This document shows positions 30,615 to 41,545 of a stretch of 52,500 nt of DNA, one piece after another (within the stretch, counting starts at the first letter, position 1; each line of letters opens with the position of its first letter). The DNA comes from Adiantum capillus-veneris (taxonomy: Eukaryota > Streptophyta > Polypodiopsida > Polypodiales > Pteridaceae). The notes under the pieces were generated by a model. It was not told the DNA's origin and did not search any database. It saw only the letters and a list, made by a program, of their open reading frames with translations. The stretch lies in the NCBI GenBank assembly GCA_014529385.2, contig CM043946.1:19774577-19827076 (forward strand), written 5' to 3'. The translations under genes and the position numbers were made by a program.

Positions 30615-31166
30615 CTACCTCCGCACAGGCATATAATCTGCTGGCTTTATCATGCCCAGCTCCAGCTTCCGCTTTACCTTTCTGCTCTTTATCTTTGCCA
30701 GATAGACCATGTCTTTGTATGTATCTGCACCGTCTTCCACCTTTTCTCTAATCCTTGGATGCAAGCCCTCTAACAACTTTGATAGCTTCAAATACTGGTT
30801 TCTTTTGACCCCAGTAGCAACCTCTAACTGTTTCCAACAAGCTTCAAACTGCTCAATGAAAATAGAGAAATCCTTACTTACATCTTGGCGTACCGCCTTC
30901 AGCCTTGTACCAGCTTCTTCTGCCGTAGTCACTTCCCGAAACCGCTCCAAAAACTGACTTTGCAATCTTTGCCACGATCCTCGATCACTGCTCTCCAAAC
31001 CATCGAACCACACCTTGGCTCATCCTTGCATCAACAGCGGCACCATTTCCAACTTGTTTGCATCCGTCGACAAACGCATCAACAACAGCCATAACTTGAA
31101 ATCTGCTAACCAATCCTCGAGATCCTCAATGCTTGTAAATATGGGGCCAAAACCTGGCTCCACCAT
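30615..31166 (-). pseudogene. Gag of the non-autonomous element
   Basis: Starts at an ATG (31166) with MVEPGFGPIFTSIEDLEDWL. It has one in-frame TGA (31022-31020) where the Tat Gag has a Trp/Gly region (LLLMQG-stop-AKVWFDGLE against LLLMWGKAKTWFYALEGE). It continues WQRLQSQFLERFREVTTAEE, RLKAVRQDVSKDFSIFIEQF, LSKLLEGLHPRIREKVEDGA and ends RRPVMYDAP-like at a stop (read as ..KPADYMPVRR). This is the capsid domain without a zinc knuckle, about 183 codons. It aligns segment by segment with residues 10-170 of the Tat Gag at 39729. Confidence 0.82.
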
Positions 31167-31273
31167 CTCTGCTAGCTTCAAACTCAACCATCAAACACCT
31201 CGACCATTAACCAACCGCTTTGTCGGCTAAAAAACACTTCTTCCAACCGCAAATCGGAGCATCAGGTAGCTCC

Positions 31274-31293
31274 TCAGTGGGGGCACCAGAAGA
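31274..31293 (-). other. Candidate primer-binding site of the non-autonomous element
   Basis: Directly after the 5' LTR the minus strand reads TCTTCTGGTGCCCCCACTGA. The Tat element has TCTTCTGGTGCCCCCCATGA at the same place. A TGG start five bases in fits a tRNA 3' end, but I could not assign the tRNA. Confidence 0.5.
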
Positions 31294-33367
31294 TGGAGAG
31301 GGGGAATAGGGAACACACCCAACACACTTCATGTTTGCCTCTCTATAGCCCAGGGACTCCACAGCACCCCTAAAATCTCAAATAACACCTTCAAATTGGC
31401 TAATTTGCACTAACAACTCCACTTTAACACACAAAAAAACTATCTCATACCTTGCAAAAAACACATTGTAGCACAAATGCACACACACTGCTTAACTCAC
31501 CCTTCCCAAACACCCCGATTATGCCCTCTTGGTAACACCCTTCAAGCTGTAGGCATACCCTCTGCAAGCACTGATAAATACACAAAGAGCGAGAGAAAAG
31601 GAGGGGGATGGGGAGAAGCAACACGAGAAATAGGGGCAAATGCTTAGTAGTATTGCATAGGGAGATAGTACATTCAAATATGCAGGTTCAGTGGCAAGCT
31701 TACAACCCACAGGCTTGCAAACCTCCAATAACTCTCTCTGGCAAAAAGACCTCAAAAAATCACCTCTATGTCCTTTTATAAGGTTTGGCTAAGGCTAGAA
31801 AAGAAAAAACAAGGAGCTATCAAGCTCGTACAATCAACTGAAGCTTCCTTTAGAAAAAAAATTTCATTGCCACCACTTGGCACATTTGATTTTTTTGGTA
31901 TCTGCATGGTGCATCCATCTTGGCTCTTTGTCCGCTCAATTTGACCACACTCACACTTGCATTTTGGACTCCTCTCGGATCGGTTCTCTCTCTTCCCTTG
32001 CTTGATCTTTGTGACGGGAAGGATAGGCTCCTTGGCCAAGCCCCTTGAAGCTTTCAAACTTTCTCTCTCCATCTCTTGTGGGACCCCTCCCCTCATGAGC
32101 AATATAGAGACATTGCTATTGGGGGGGCATTTTCCTTCAAAAGATTGGGGGAGCCCTCACGGGCGTGTGAACCATAGCCCGTGGGCATGCCACATCGCCA
32201 CCGGCTGGGAGTGCCACCGACAACCACCACAAGCGGGCGTGCCACTCGCTACAGCCATTGCCATCTAGAGCGCAACCAAAAGGCCGCCCGGTGATGCCCA
32301 GTTGAGTCGAAGGATGCCACCACACAGAGCCCCTAGGGGCCGCCATCGCTGACCTCAAGATGGAGATCGCTCTCTCGATTCACATGACACAATGGGCGCC
32401 CTCACTTGGGTTAAATACCCCGGACACCACACAATGCATATGGAACAATGCAGAGGCCATGTGGCAGCTCCTGGTCAAATGGCCTCCATGGCTTTAGCCC
32501 AAAAAAAAAACTTTCCTAAAAAAAATCCCCATCCTTTCCCCCCCCCGCCCCAATGCTTGTCCTGCTTGCTAGTTGTTCATTAGCAACCCGATCACCGAGC
32601 TATAAAAACCGGCCATAAACTCACTAAGCCCTCTAACTTCCCCCGACCTTGCCACACTTCACAATTCTCCAAGCCCCCAATTGAGGCCGCAAAATAAGAG
32701 AAAGTCGCAACCAATCCCGAACAAATGCACCCGATCCCTCCAACTATTGTAACTTCCTGCTCCGGGCTCCGTTTGATGTGCAATCAGCTCTTGCTAGCTC
32801 CATATGATGCATACCCTGCTCTAGAACCTTGTCAAGGCTCAAAACACGCCAGATGGCACACCTCCCCATGTTGTCGGGTGGGCACAAACCTAACCCCCAG
32901 CAAAACTTCAACTAGCCATAAAATGCAATCCATGGCTCCTATCTGCAATCTGAAAAGACGAGTAGGCTCCATAAATTGAGCACTATACGCCTATACCCTG
33001 AATTCCACTTGGACCACTTGTTCCTTGCTGCCCTGTCCGGCAAGATTTTGCAATACACTGAACCTTCAACCTTCAATAACTTGGGCTCCATAGCTTGGTT
33101 TGATGAGTCATTTAGACCTGCTCCTTCAGCACTTCAAGCTCTATATTCTTGGACCCAAAAGATGCACTTTGCATCTCCTTCACCTGTTACCCAAATTAGC
33201 CCCTTTTGGAGCCTTTCTTGGCCTAGAAGCCGCATCAGCCATACATTCCCACGGCTACCTGTCAGCCCATGATCTTCCTAGCTGCTCCACCCTTTTGTCC
33301 TGATTCAGCTAGCCTTCACATATCTACCCATTCCATCTTCTATGGTTGACACACTTTGGCTGTACCA
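31294..33367 (-). repeat. 5' LTR of the non-autonomous element
   Basis: Homologous to 27107-29133; on the + strand it starts TGGAGAGGGGG and ends GGCTGTACCA. It has extra segments near 32325-32340 and 32872-32940 relative to the other copy. TATAAAAG on the minus strand is at 31773-31780. Confidence 0.9.
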
Positions 33368-33560
33368 ACGTCCTCTACCACTTCTTGTCTTATTTTTTAG
33401 TCTTGTTCTTGTAAACAAGTCTTTTCTTATACTCCAGTCTTGTAATCCAAGTCTTGTATCAAGTTTCTTTAATCAAGCATCAAGTCTTGTATAAAGTTTT
33501 GTATTAAGTATTGTATTCAAGATTAAGTGTTGTAGTCAAGTCTCAAGATCTTGTTAATTA
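33368..33560 (+). repeat. Probable continuation of the chromovirus 3' LTR
   Basis: After the ACGT duplication the text is T-rich and full of loosely repeated AAGTCTTGTA phrases. It follows on logically from the TATA and leader at 27031-27106 as the R/U5 part. The LTR end cannot be fixed without a second copy. Confidence 0.4.
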
Positions 33561-34320
33561 TGAGGGTCTCCTCTCGCTTTCTTCTAGCTCGATATGTGCT
33601 CATAACATAAACGTGACATCACCGTCACTAGCATATGAAGCCACATCTCTAGTTTGTGTCAAAACCATCTCTGCATCATGCATACTTCTGCATCATTGCC
33701 ATATGCGTCTAAAACAATGACACCTAATGTGCCATGTGTGACCATAATGCCAACATCTAAAGTGTCAACATGAATGAGACTATCGTCTCACATGAGTTAT
33801 CATTGTGGACTCAAACTGTCACACATATTATGCCATAAGTGAAGCTATGGCTCTACAGCACATACAAGGGCAATGTGCATAAACCAATGCCGAAGGGAAG
33901 TGCACCAAACCTTTAAGAAAAGGAGCTTCCTACGGGGAGAAAACACTCTCAAAGGAGCTCATTAACACTCATAGTGCTCAAGCGCATCAACACATAAAAT
34001 CTTTCGCGTAGTGTAACCACATTGTGCTCTCTGCAACCGTCACATTGATGCAAGTCTCAACTGCCAAAAGTACATGGAACCTCTAACCAGTGACTACTTG
34101 TAAACTATATGAATTAGAATCATGATTGAAATATTTGCCAATTGAAAACAATGCATACCATAAGTCTACCTATAGCCACTGAGAGCATACACAAATCTCA
34201 CTCTTGTGAGAGTCACCTATGGATTTCATATTCATGTAATCACATGGTTTTTCCTATGATCACAATGGTAATTAGCAAAATTCTAAATTCACAACTCCTC
34301 ACATTCATAGAAAACCATGT
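33561..34320. other. Non-coding stretch, nothing recognised
   Basis: No supported ORF or repeat. It may be LTR remainder, host intergenic DNA or a decayed transposon. It ends at CATGT, the left flank of the next element. Confidence 0.4.
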
Positions 34321-34637
34321 TGTAAGGTGTGAGCTTTGCCCTAGAGTACTAGAGTATGAGTCAAGGAGGGAAAAAGTGGAATTATCCCACATGTATTGGT
34401 GCAAGGTTGTAGAGCTACTTAAAGCTCATTTCATAAATGAATAAACCAAGTCTATTTTTCATTACGTCTCCCTTGTTTATGATGAGCTTGTGATGGCTTA
34501 GAAAATACTCAAGATCGTGTTTATAATTGATCTTTGAGCCTAATTCACTTGAGTGATAATCTAGCCAACACACACTCACTTGTGTGCACGATGTTTCTCT
34601 TTCATCCGCCCTAGCTAGCACAATCCCATTCCATTCA
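34321..34637 (+). repeat. 5' LTR of the TRIM-like element
   Basis: TGTAAGGTGTGAGC to CCATTCCATTCA. It matches 36477-36772, with an extra stretch near 34545-34585 (a CACTTG duplication around GTGATAATCTAGCC). Confidence 0.88.
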
Positions 34638-34639
34638 AG

Positions 34640-34651
34640 TGGTATCAGAGC
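34640..34651 (+). other. Primer-binding site, initiator tRNA-Met type
   Basis: TGGTATCAGAGC two bases after the CA end of the 5' LTR. Confidence 0.88.
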
Positions 34652-36476
34652 ACCAGGTTATGCTAGTTAGGTTCCTCATTTACACATTTGTGTGATTAGC
34701 ATTCTCTAATCTTTTTTTCAAATTAGCATCGTTCGGCTTTGATTTTGCATGTTTTGTTCCTTTAATTGCTCTCTACCTTGATCCTCGGATAATTATCTTG
34801 GTTGCCTTTAGTCGTGCGTAATTTTGAGTTGATCTAATAGTGTTTCAAGCTCAAGAAACCCTTTTCTTTCATGCTTGATGAATTGGTTTATGCTTGAACA
34901 ATAAGCTCAAATCAATTGTGTGTGCATAGCCATCATCAAGGGTCTTCTGTTGAATCCTCTTGCATTCAAATTGGGTACCTCAAGGGAGAATAATTATCCA
35001 ATTAAAATCGGGATTCCCTTCTGATTTTTGCAATAGCAAGGCAACAACCCAAAGTTTGTGTGTGAAGGTGGATTTTATTTTACATTAAATGCTCGTCACT
35101 ATTACCTTTTGTCTTGGCTTGTGAAAGAACCACGAGATGGGAACACCCTATTAATGAGGGTCAACCCTTACTTTGAGGGGCCACACACACAAAACACCGA
35201 CCTAATTTTGAGCACCCACTAGGCAGATCTAAGACTGGTGGTCAGCTAGACTTCACTGGTTTTTTGGGTCCCCCATCGGACGGGGCCTCGATCAGATCGC
35301 TTACCTTCAACCATCCGATGGCTCTGCTGACTGTGCACTGGTGATCGACCACCATGAACAAACCTGTATCCCGTCCGATCTCGGACCTCGCCTGGCGCCA
35401 AGCTATTTTTAAGCCCCATTTTGGGTTTGCCTCAGGGAGGCCCCCCTTCCCACGTGGTGTCCTAGCATCCAACCTCCTAAGAGGTGCTTCACCAAGGCCT
35501 GCTAAGCAACCAAGCCAACGGCAATGCAAAGACCTCTGGAGATTCAAGGCCAAGAAACCATTCCCATAAAGTGGGCCTGTCATACCCGCAGAAGAACTTT
35601 AAAAGGAAGTTCAACAAGATTCAAAGGGGGGAATATCAACTTCAAAGCAAATCTCGAGATTCCAAAGAAAGTAGGATTCTTTCGGGCATTCAAAACTCCT
35701 ACACCATGATCAAGCACAATGCACAGCTTCATGCTATGTATGCCATGCCGATTAAGGCATGGCTGTGATGAGCTTAAGCTTGAGGGGAAAAGCAAAGGAT
35801 TATCATGACATCTCCATCTGTTATACACCTAGTTTACTTGATTTTGCACAAACTTTATTTCTGCATCGTATACAAATCTTGCATCCATATTTGCATGCAC
35901 TCAATACAAAATGGAAAGGGCCTCTATGATGTATGGAGTTCCAAAAACTGGCCTTGGAGAGTCTCCAAGTGCAAAGACCGCTCCAAGGCACCATGAGAAA
36001 ATCAGCAACATCATCATTAGCATCCGCATTAGCAATTCTTTTCCATCAGTATTTTTGCCATGCACTGATTGCACAACAAAAGGGGGAAAGAAGTACTTGT
36101 GCAAGGGAAGGATACGAAGACAAAGACCATGAAGTAGTTGTTGAAGACAAAGCATTGAAGAAGACAAAGGTGCTCTTGGATTAGAGTGAAGCAGACACTT
36201 TTCAAGATTTTTGCTCTTGGCTTAAAGCATTGTTTTTGCTCCTGGATTGGAGTGTGGGTTCTGGATTGGAGTATTTTGTTGTTTGCCTCCTAGATTTGGG
36301 GATGTATGTAGTTTGTGCTCTTGGATTGGAGTGTTGTCTTTCTTCATCAATTTGTAGCCCAAAGTTCAAGGGGAGGATTCCTCTTGTATGACATCCTGAT
36401 TGGATACCATGTGTCACCCTTAGTGGATAAAGAATCTTCCATGTATTCTTCCTAGTCCAAACATCAAGGGGAGTAT
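34652..36476 (+). other. Interior of the TRIM-like element, no coding gene
   Basis: Short ORFs occur (for example 35911-36132, 73 codons, ending in a basic stretch with CTDCTTKGGKKYLCKGRIRR), but none shows a known motif. The interior ends with four variants of GCTC(C/T)TGGATT(G/A)GAGTG between 36170 and 36335, a short direct repeat. AAGGGGAGTAT (36466-36476) is the polypurine tract. Confidence 0.6.
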
Positions 36477-36772
36477 TGAAAGGTGTGAGCTTTGTCCTAG
36501 AGTGCTAGAGTATGAGTCAAGGAGGGAAAAGGTGGAATTATCCCACATGTATTGGTGCACGCTATAGAGCTACTTAAAGCTCGTTTCATGAATGAATAAA
36601 CCAAGTCTATTTTGCATTACATCTCCCTTGTTCATGGGGAGCTTGTGATGGCTTAGCAACTACTCAAGATCGTGTTTGTGAGTCCAAGTTAATTGATCTT
36701 GGAACCTAACTCACTTGTATGCACATTTTTTCTCTTTCATCCACCCTAGCTAGCACGATCCCATTCCCTTCA
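36477..36772 (+). repeat. 3' LTR of the TRIM-like element
   Basis: TGAAAGGTGTGAGC to CCATTCCCTTCA, aligned with 34321-34637 along its length. Confidence 0.88.
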
Positions 36773-37551
36773 CATATGGCCTGAATCCTACCAGACAGTC
36801 AGGTCATTTTTTCCCATCAGATATAGCCCTGGCACTTTGGGGCCCTCCGAGATAAAATCCTAGCCCTCTGGGCTCTCTAGAATATAGACCTAGCCCTCCG
36901 AGCAACGTGAGGAGCCCTCTGGGCAACATCAAGGGACCTTTGGGCAACATTAATACCCTGACAAAAGTGATATGTAGGCAAAAATATATATCAAAATAGC
37001 ATGAAATTGGTGTAATGATGTGAGCCGCATGCACTTGCACCACCTAAAACATCCCACAAGGATGCTTCCTACCCAAACTTGTTCCTAGGCGAACAGAAAC
37101 CAGGGGAGGTAACTAGTTGTAAAATACAAGTACACATACCAGTGCAGTAGTGAGGAGCACTCCATTCCAGCAATAGAAATGATCCCCAAGCACTTGCACC
37201 ACCTAAACGTCCCTCCACAAGAATGCTTCCTACCCAAACGTGCTTCCAGGTGGATAGACACCTAAGGGAGGTAACTATACGTGGACGTTTTTATACAAAA
37301 AAAAAGACACAAAAAATTTACATGATAAAGCTCAAGGATAAACCTCAAGGTTTATCTCTAGTGAGGACTCTAGAGAGTGTGTCAAAAGGGGTGTCTGAGG
37401 GGATGGCCTATTATTTATATAGGCCCCTCCAAACTTGGCATCTCTTTGAAAATTTGGAGGGAATTTCGAGCCCGCTGTGCTACTAAGGGGGTCCAGCAAG
37501 CAAATCAAATATTCCGGTGTGGGCAAACAAGAACTCTCAGTTCACTACAAC
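36773..37551. other. Non-coding stretch with short internal repeats
   Basis: No gene seen. Two copies of a roughly 50-base phrase begin GCACTTGCACCACCTAAA at 37029 and 37189 and include ATGCTTCCTACCCAAAC. Farther left, AGCCCTCTGGGC-type words recur between 36830 and 36950. It could be part of a decayed transposon interrupted by the Tat element. Confidence 0.45.
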
Positions 37552-37555
37552 ACGT
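37552..37555. repeat. Target-site duplication of the Tat element (left, ACGT)
   Basis: ACGT before the TGGTATAGCC start; ACGT again at 52372-52375 after the CA end. Four bases agree, the fifth does not on either side. Confidence 0.6.
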
Positions 37556-39651
37556 TGGTATAGCCAAAGCGTGTCGACTCTAGAAAGTGGCATGGGCAGA
37601 TATATGAAGGCAAGCAGAAGCATGACAAAGGGCTGGAGCAGCTAGGAAAAACATGGGATGATAGGTAGCAGCGGAGTTGTATGCCTGATGCGGCTTATAG
37701 GCCAAGGAAGGCTCCATGAGGGGCTAGTTTGGGGAACAGATGAAGGAGATGAAAAGTGCATCTTTTGGGTCCAAGAATGAAGAGCTTGAAGTGCTGAAGG
37801 AGCAGGTGCAGATGGCTCACCAAACCGAGCTACGGAGCCCAAGTTATTGAAGGTTAAAGTTTCAATGAATTGCAGATTCTTGCCGGACAGGGCAGCTGAG
37901 GACAGGTGGACCAAGTGGAAGTCGAGGTACAGATGTGTAGAGCTAAATTTATGGAGCCTACCCATCTTTTCAGATTGCAGATCAGAGCTATGGTTTACAT
38001 TTTATGGCCAGTTGAAATTTTTTCGGGGGTCGGGTCTGAGCCCACTTGGTTGCATTGGGAGGTGTGCCGTCTGGCATTTTTCTGGGTCTCAACAGGGTTC
38101 AAGTAGATAGATCATGTTGTGTGGAGTCATTAGGAAGTCGTGGCTCATGATTTTGAGCCCCGAGCATCAAGTTACAGTGCGGAGAAAAATGGAGCATTTG
38201 GCGGTTGAGTGCATGCAGATGCATTTCCCGTTCTTTGGCGGCCTCGGATGGTAGCATTGAAGATCTCAAAATGGGGCAAGAGTCAGATGGTTTGAAGATG
38301 GAGACGGTGGGATTTGTTTAGGCTTCAAAGCTGGTGCATAGGCCTACTGGGCAAGACCAAACAGGGTACCTAATTCAAGCAAAGAAGAGGTTTTTTTAAG
38401 ATTAAAAGATGGTTTTTTGGAGGCCATTGTGGGGAGTAATGCCTGTGAGCTGCCACGTGGCAGGCAGGTTTCATCCCACATGCAATACTGGAAGCGAGAA
38501 GGCCGCACTATATCATCAGGGCCGTGAGCCCCATTAGGAGCATAAGGTGGAGAGAGGGGAGCTCCCTCCTCGTTGGCTATGGCGCGCGGGCGGCGGCCCT
38601 GCTGGGCGCTGCGCGGGCCGGAGCTGGTGGTGGTTTTGGCAATGCGAGGTGACACCAAGGGCGCTCGCACCTGCGTGGAGATGAAGCAGCGGCTGTTTGA
38701 CAGTCATGACATGGCACCCAACTAGCGGGGAGTCCCATGGCCCTTGGGGCCCCAAAGTTTTGAAGGAAAGAGGGAGGGCAATAGCGACCTCGCTATTGCC
38801 TCCCCCCTCATGGAAGAAGGTGGTCCCACAAGCAGTGAAAGTGGGCCAGTTTCGAGCACGAGAATGGGCTCAAAAGGATCGTCCAAGAGGCCAATCCCGC
38901 CAAAGGGTTAGGGAATAGCAAAATGGAAGATAGAGAAGGTATTCAAAGGGTTGAATTGCCAAATAATGCAAGGCAAGTCGGACAGCCAAATTGAGAGGCT
39001 AAAGGAGTCAAGAGATTTGGATCATGCAGATACCAAAAGAATCAAATGTGCCAAGTGGTGGCAATGCAAGGAAATACTAAAAAGAGCTCTAAGTGAAGTG
39101 CACGGGAGGAGAAGCACACCCATGATTTCTTTTTTAAAACCTCCTATAGACACCCCTATAAAAGAATGTAAATGTGAAAATTTGAGGGCTTTTTTGCCTG
39201 AGGGTGTGATTGAAAGTTGCAAGTCTGTGTAGTGCAAAGCTTGCCATTGAAGCTACATACTTGATTGTACTATTCCCCTATGCAATAATATGAAGTATTT
39301 GCCCCTATTTCTTGTGTTGCTTCTCCCCATTCCTCTCCTTTTCTATCACTCTTTGTTTATTGGCCATTGCTTGCAGAGGGTTTGCCTGCAGCTTGAAGGG
39401 TGTTATCAAGAGGGCAGAATCGGGGTGTTTTGTGAGTCGGAAAGGGTGAGTTGAGCAGGGTGGGTGCATTTGTGTTGCAAGGTGTTTTTGCAAGGTATGA
39501 AATAGTTGTTATGTGTGCTAAAGTGGAGTTGTTAGTGCAAATTAGCCAGTTTGAAGGTGTTATTTGAGAGGTTAGGGGTGGTGTGGAATCATTGGGCTAT
39601 ACAGAGGCATATATTTGGTGTGTTGTGTGTGTTCCCTATTCCCCTTCTCCA
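37556..39651 (+). repeat. 5' LTR of the Tat element
   Basis: TGGTATAGCC to TTCTCCA. It matches 50279-52371 closely. TATAAAAG at 39157-39164. An inverted repeat with 11-base arms GGCAATAGCGA/TCGCTATTGCC lies at 38777-38800. Confidence 0.92.
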
Positions 39652-39656
39652 TCTTC

Positions 39657-39666
39657 TGGTGCCCCC
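39657..39666 (+). other. Candidate primer-binding site of the Tat element
   Basis: TGGTGCCCCC five bases after the LTR, shared with the non-autonomous element. The tRNA is not assigned. Confidence 0.45.
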
Positions 39667-39728
39667 CATGAGGAGCCGCTGATTGCTCGTCGGTGTTGAT
39701 CGAAGATAGTTATTTCTATCAAGGAGAG

Positions 39729-41525
39729 ATGACAACACATAGTTATGGACTAGTTTTCGCAGGTGAAGGACATCCAGAAGAGTGGATGGTCGATTTTGAG
39801 TTTTATATGCTGTCAGTTCATATGCCGAATGAAGATAGCAAAATGCAAACGATCTTGTTGTTGATGTGGGGAAAAGCAAAGACATGGTTCTATGCTTTGG
39901 AGGGAGAGCCAAGAATTATGTGGCCGGCGTTGCGGGCCCGTTTTCTACAAGATTTTCGAAAAGAGGTATCTCCTGTTGACTTGGATGCAAGATTGAAAAA
40001 TTTGAAGCAGGATGTCAACGAGGAATTTAGCGTCTTCCTCGCCCGCTTCGAAGAGTGCTGGAGGGACTTTGCAGTGGCCATGCAGTTGGTCAATGGTGAT
40101 GAGTACTTTAAATTGGAAAAGTTTATGTCTTGTTTGCATCCCAAAGTTCGTGAAAAGGTGGATTTTGAGGGCCCGGAGAATTACAATGGGGTTGTTGCTA
40201 TTGCGCGGTCTAAGAGCCAGAAAATAAAGAAGAAGATTGAGCAAGGTGCGTTGGGATACGAGGTGATGGTTCCCAATCCAACTTTGAGTCTGAGAGAAGA
40301 AGTCCAAACGGAGAATCAGCCCAATCGAGGGGTGGCAACCGTTCCTCAACAATGGGTATGTACAGTTCAAGATTTGTATGAGCAAATGCAAGAGTTGCGT
40401 TTAAGTGTTATGGACAAAGGTCAAGCAAGGATAGGAAGAGGCAGAGCTAGGCAATTGTCTGGCAGGTGTTACAATTGCAGAGAGGAAGGCCACTATGCTC
40501 CAAATTTCCCTCACCCACCAAGGGAAAGGGACGGCATGTATCCTCTGTTTGGTCAAGGCAGGGGTCAGGCAGAGTTTAATGGCCAAAGAGGGCAGCAAGA
40601 GGTTGAAAACCAAGCACAGGCGGCTCCATCAGGTAATGATGAAATACAAAGGGTCAACATTATTGGTGTTGACAGGCAGGAGGTTGACATTATGGCCAAC
40701 AAAAGAGCACGAGGGGAAAGAGAGACTAAGACGGAGCGTGAAACTAGAGCAAAGAAGGGGAAAGAAAAGGTAAATGAAGGCAGAGAGCAGCCAAAGCCAA
40801 GCAGAAGAAGGCAAAGACGAAGAATTACCCGAAAGGATTTTCAATTGGGACGTGGTAATCCGGAGTATGATTTGGTAAGAGATGTTCAAAATCAAAAGGC
40901 TAACATCACTTTTGGGCAGCTGCTTGCAATAAAACCTAAGTTAAGAAGGCAATGGTCAACCAGTGTCAATACAAGGCTTCCCCGAGTGGGAGGAGATGTG
41001 CATGCGGTCCAAAATCTAGCCTTAAAGGTGGGGAGTTCGATCGATGTGCTTCCGGTGGTGGATGTTTTGCTTGAGAAGAAGAAACATGTTCAAGCCTACA
41101 TCGATGGTGGTGCCCAAGTCTGTGTTATTACGGAATCTGCTATGAGGGATATTGGCATTAAAGCGGTTGTCAGGTCCAATGTGCGAATGAGGATGGCTAA
41201 TCATGCCAAAGCTCGTTGTTTAGGAGTGGCATGTGATGTGAAGGTAAAGGTTATGGGAATTGAATGCTTAATTGATTTTTTTGTCATGAAAGGAGGAGAA
41301 AATGCTTATCCAATTATATTGGGGAGGCCATGGTTGTTGGCAATTGGAGCCAAGCAAGATTGGGAGACCGGGGTGTTTACCTTGTCGGATCGAGAAAATG
41401 GAGGACAGATTGTCATGGATCTAAAGACCAAGGAAAGTCAATTTCATCCCTCAGCCAGTGGAGATAATCAAGATTTCAGTACCAATTATGAGTACGAAAC
41501 GGAGTCTACTTATGATGGAGGTTGA
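39729..41525 (+). CDS. Gag-protease polyprotein of the Tat element
   Basis: First ATG at 39729 in a frame open from 39672; about 598 codons to a TGA at 41525. Capsid: GHPEEWMVDFEFYMLSV, LLLMWGKAKTWFYALEGEPR, LKNLKQDVNEEFSVFLARFE and FMSCLHPKVREKVDFEGPEN. A zinc knuckle near residue 247 reads CYNCREEGHYAPNF; the last Cys is replaced by Phe, so metal binding may be weak. A basic linker (KPSRRRQRRRITRK) follows. The aspartic protease has AYIDGGAQVCVITESAMRD near residue 455 (DGG in place of DSG/DTG) and YPIILGRPWLLAIGAKQDW. A slipped duplication of TTGACCAGTG at the end (about 41522-41545) puts pol in another frame. The Gag resembles that of the element at 27107-33367. Confidence 0.88.
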   Translation: MTTHSYGLVFAGEGHPEEWMVDFEFYMLSVHMPNEDSKMQTILLLMWGKAKTWFYALEGEPRIMWPALRARFLQDFRKEVSPVDLDARLKNLKQDVNEEFSVFLARFEECWRDFAVAMQLVNGDEYFKLEKFMSCLHPKVREKVDFEGPENYNGVVAIARSKSQKIKKKIEQGALGYEVMVPNPTLSLREEVQTENQPNRGVATVPQQWVCTVQDLYEQMQELRLSVMDKGQARIGRGRARQLSGRCYNCREEGHYAPNFPHPPRERDGMYPLFGQGRGQAEFNGQRGQQEVENQAQAAPSGNDEIQRVNIIGVDRQEVDIMANKRARGERETKTERETRAKKGKEKVNEGREQPKPSRRRQRRRITRKDFQLGRGNPEYDLVRDVQNQKANITFGQLLAIKPKLRRQWSTSVNTRLPRVGGDVHAVQNLALKVGSSIDVLPVVDVLLEKKKHVQAYIDGGAQVCVITESAMRDIGIKAVVRSNVRMRMANHAKARCLGVACDVKVKVMGIECLIDFFVMKGGENAYPIILGRPWLLAIGAKQDWETGVFTLSDRENGGQIVMDLKTKESQFHPSASGDNQDFSTNYEYETESTYDGG

Positions 41526-41545
41526 CCAGTGTTGACCAGTGTTGA

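Larger units (their letters stand above)
27107..33367 (-). mobile_element. Non-autonomous Gypsy element (gag plus acidic ORF, no pol)
   Basis: Two LTRs of about 2.05 kb in the same orientation enclose 2.16 kb. On the minus strand the order is 5' LTR (33367-31294), candidate primer site, gag (31166-30615), an acidic ORF (30502-29567), palindrome, polypurine tract and 3' LTR. No protease, RT or integrase motif was found. LTR ends (TGGTACAGCC...TCTCCA), primer-site region, palindrome and Gag type match those of the Tat element at 37556-52371. Flanks are ACAT on the left (27103-27106) and ACGT on the right (33368-33371), a 4-bp duplication with one transition. Confidence 0.85.
34321..36772 (+). 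mobile_element. Short non-autonomous LTR element (TRIM-like), 2.45 kb
   Basis: LTRs of 317 and 296 bp, initiator-Met primer site at 34640, polypurine-type AAGGGGAGTAT before the 3' LTR, and flanks CATGT (34316-34320) and CATAT (36773-36777) that differ by one transition. The 1.84-kb interior has no Gag or Pol motif. TRIM-like elements depend on proteins from other elements. Confidence 0.85.

Noticed and set aside
34142-34444. 100-codon + strand ORF before and into the TRIM-like LTR
   Set aside because: It runs across the LTR boundary at 34321 without any motif, so it arose by chance.
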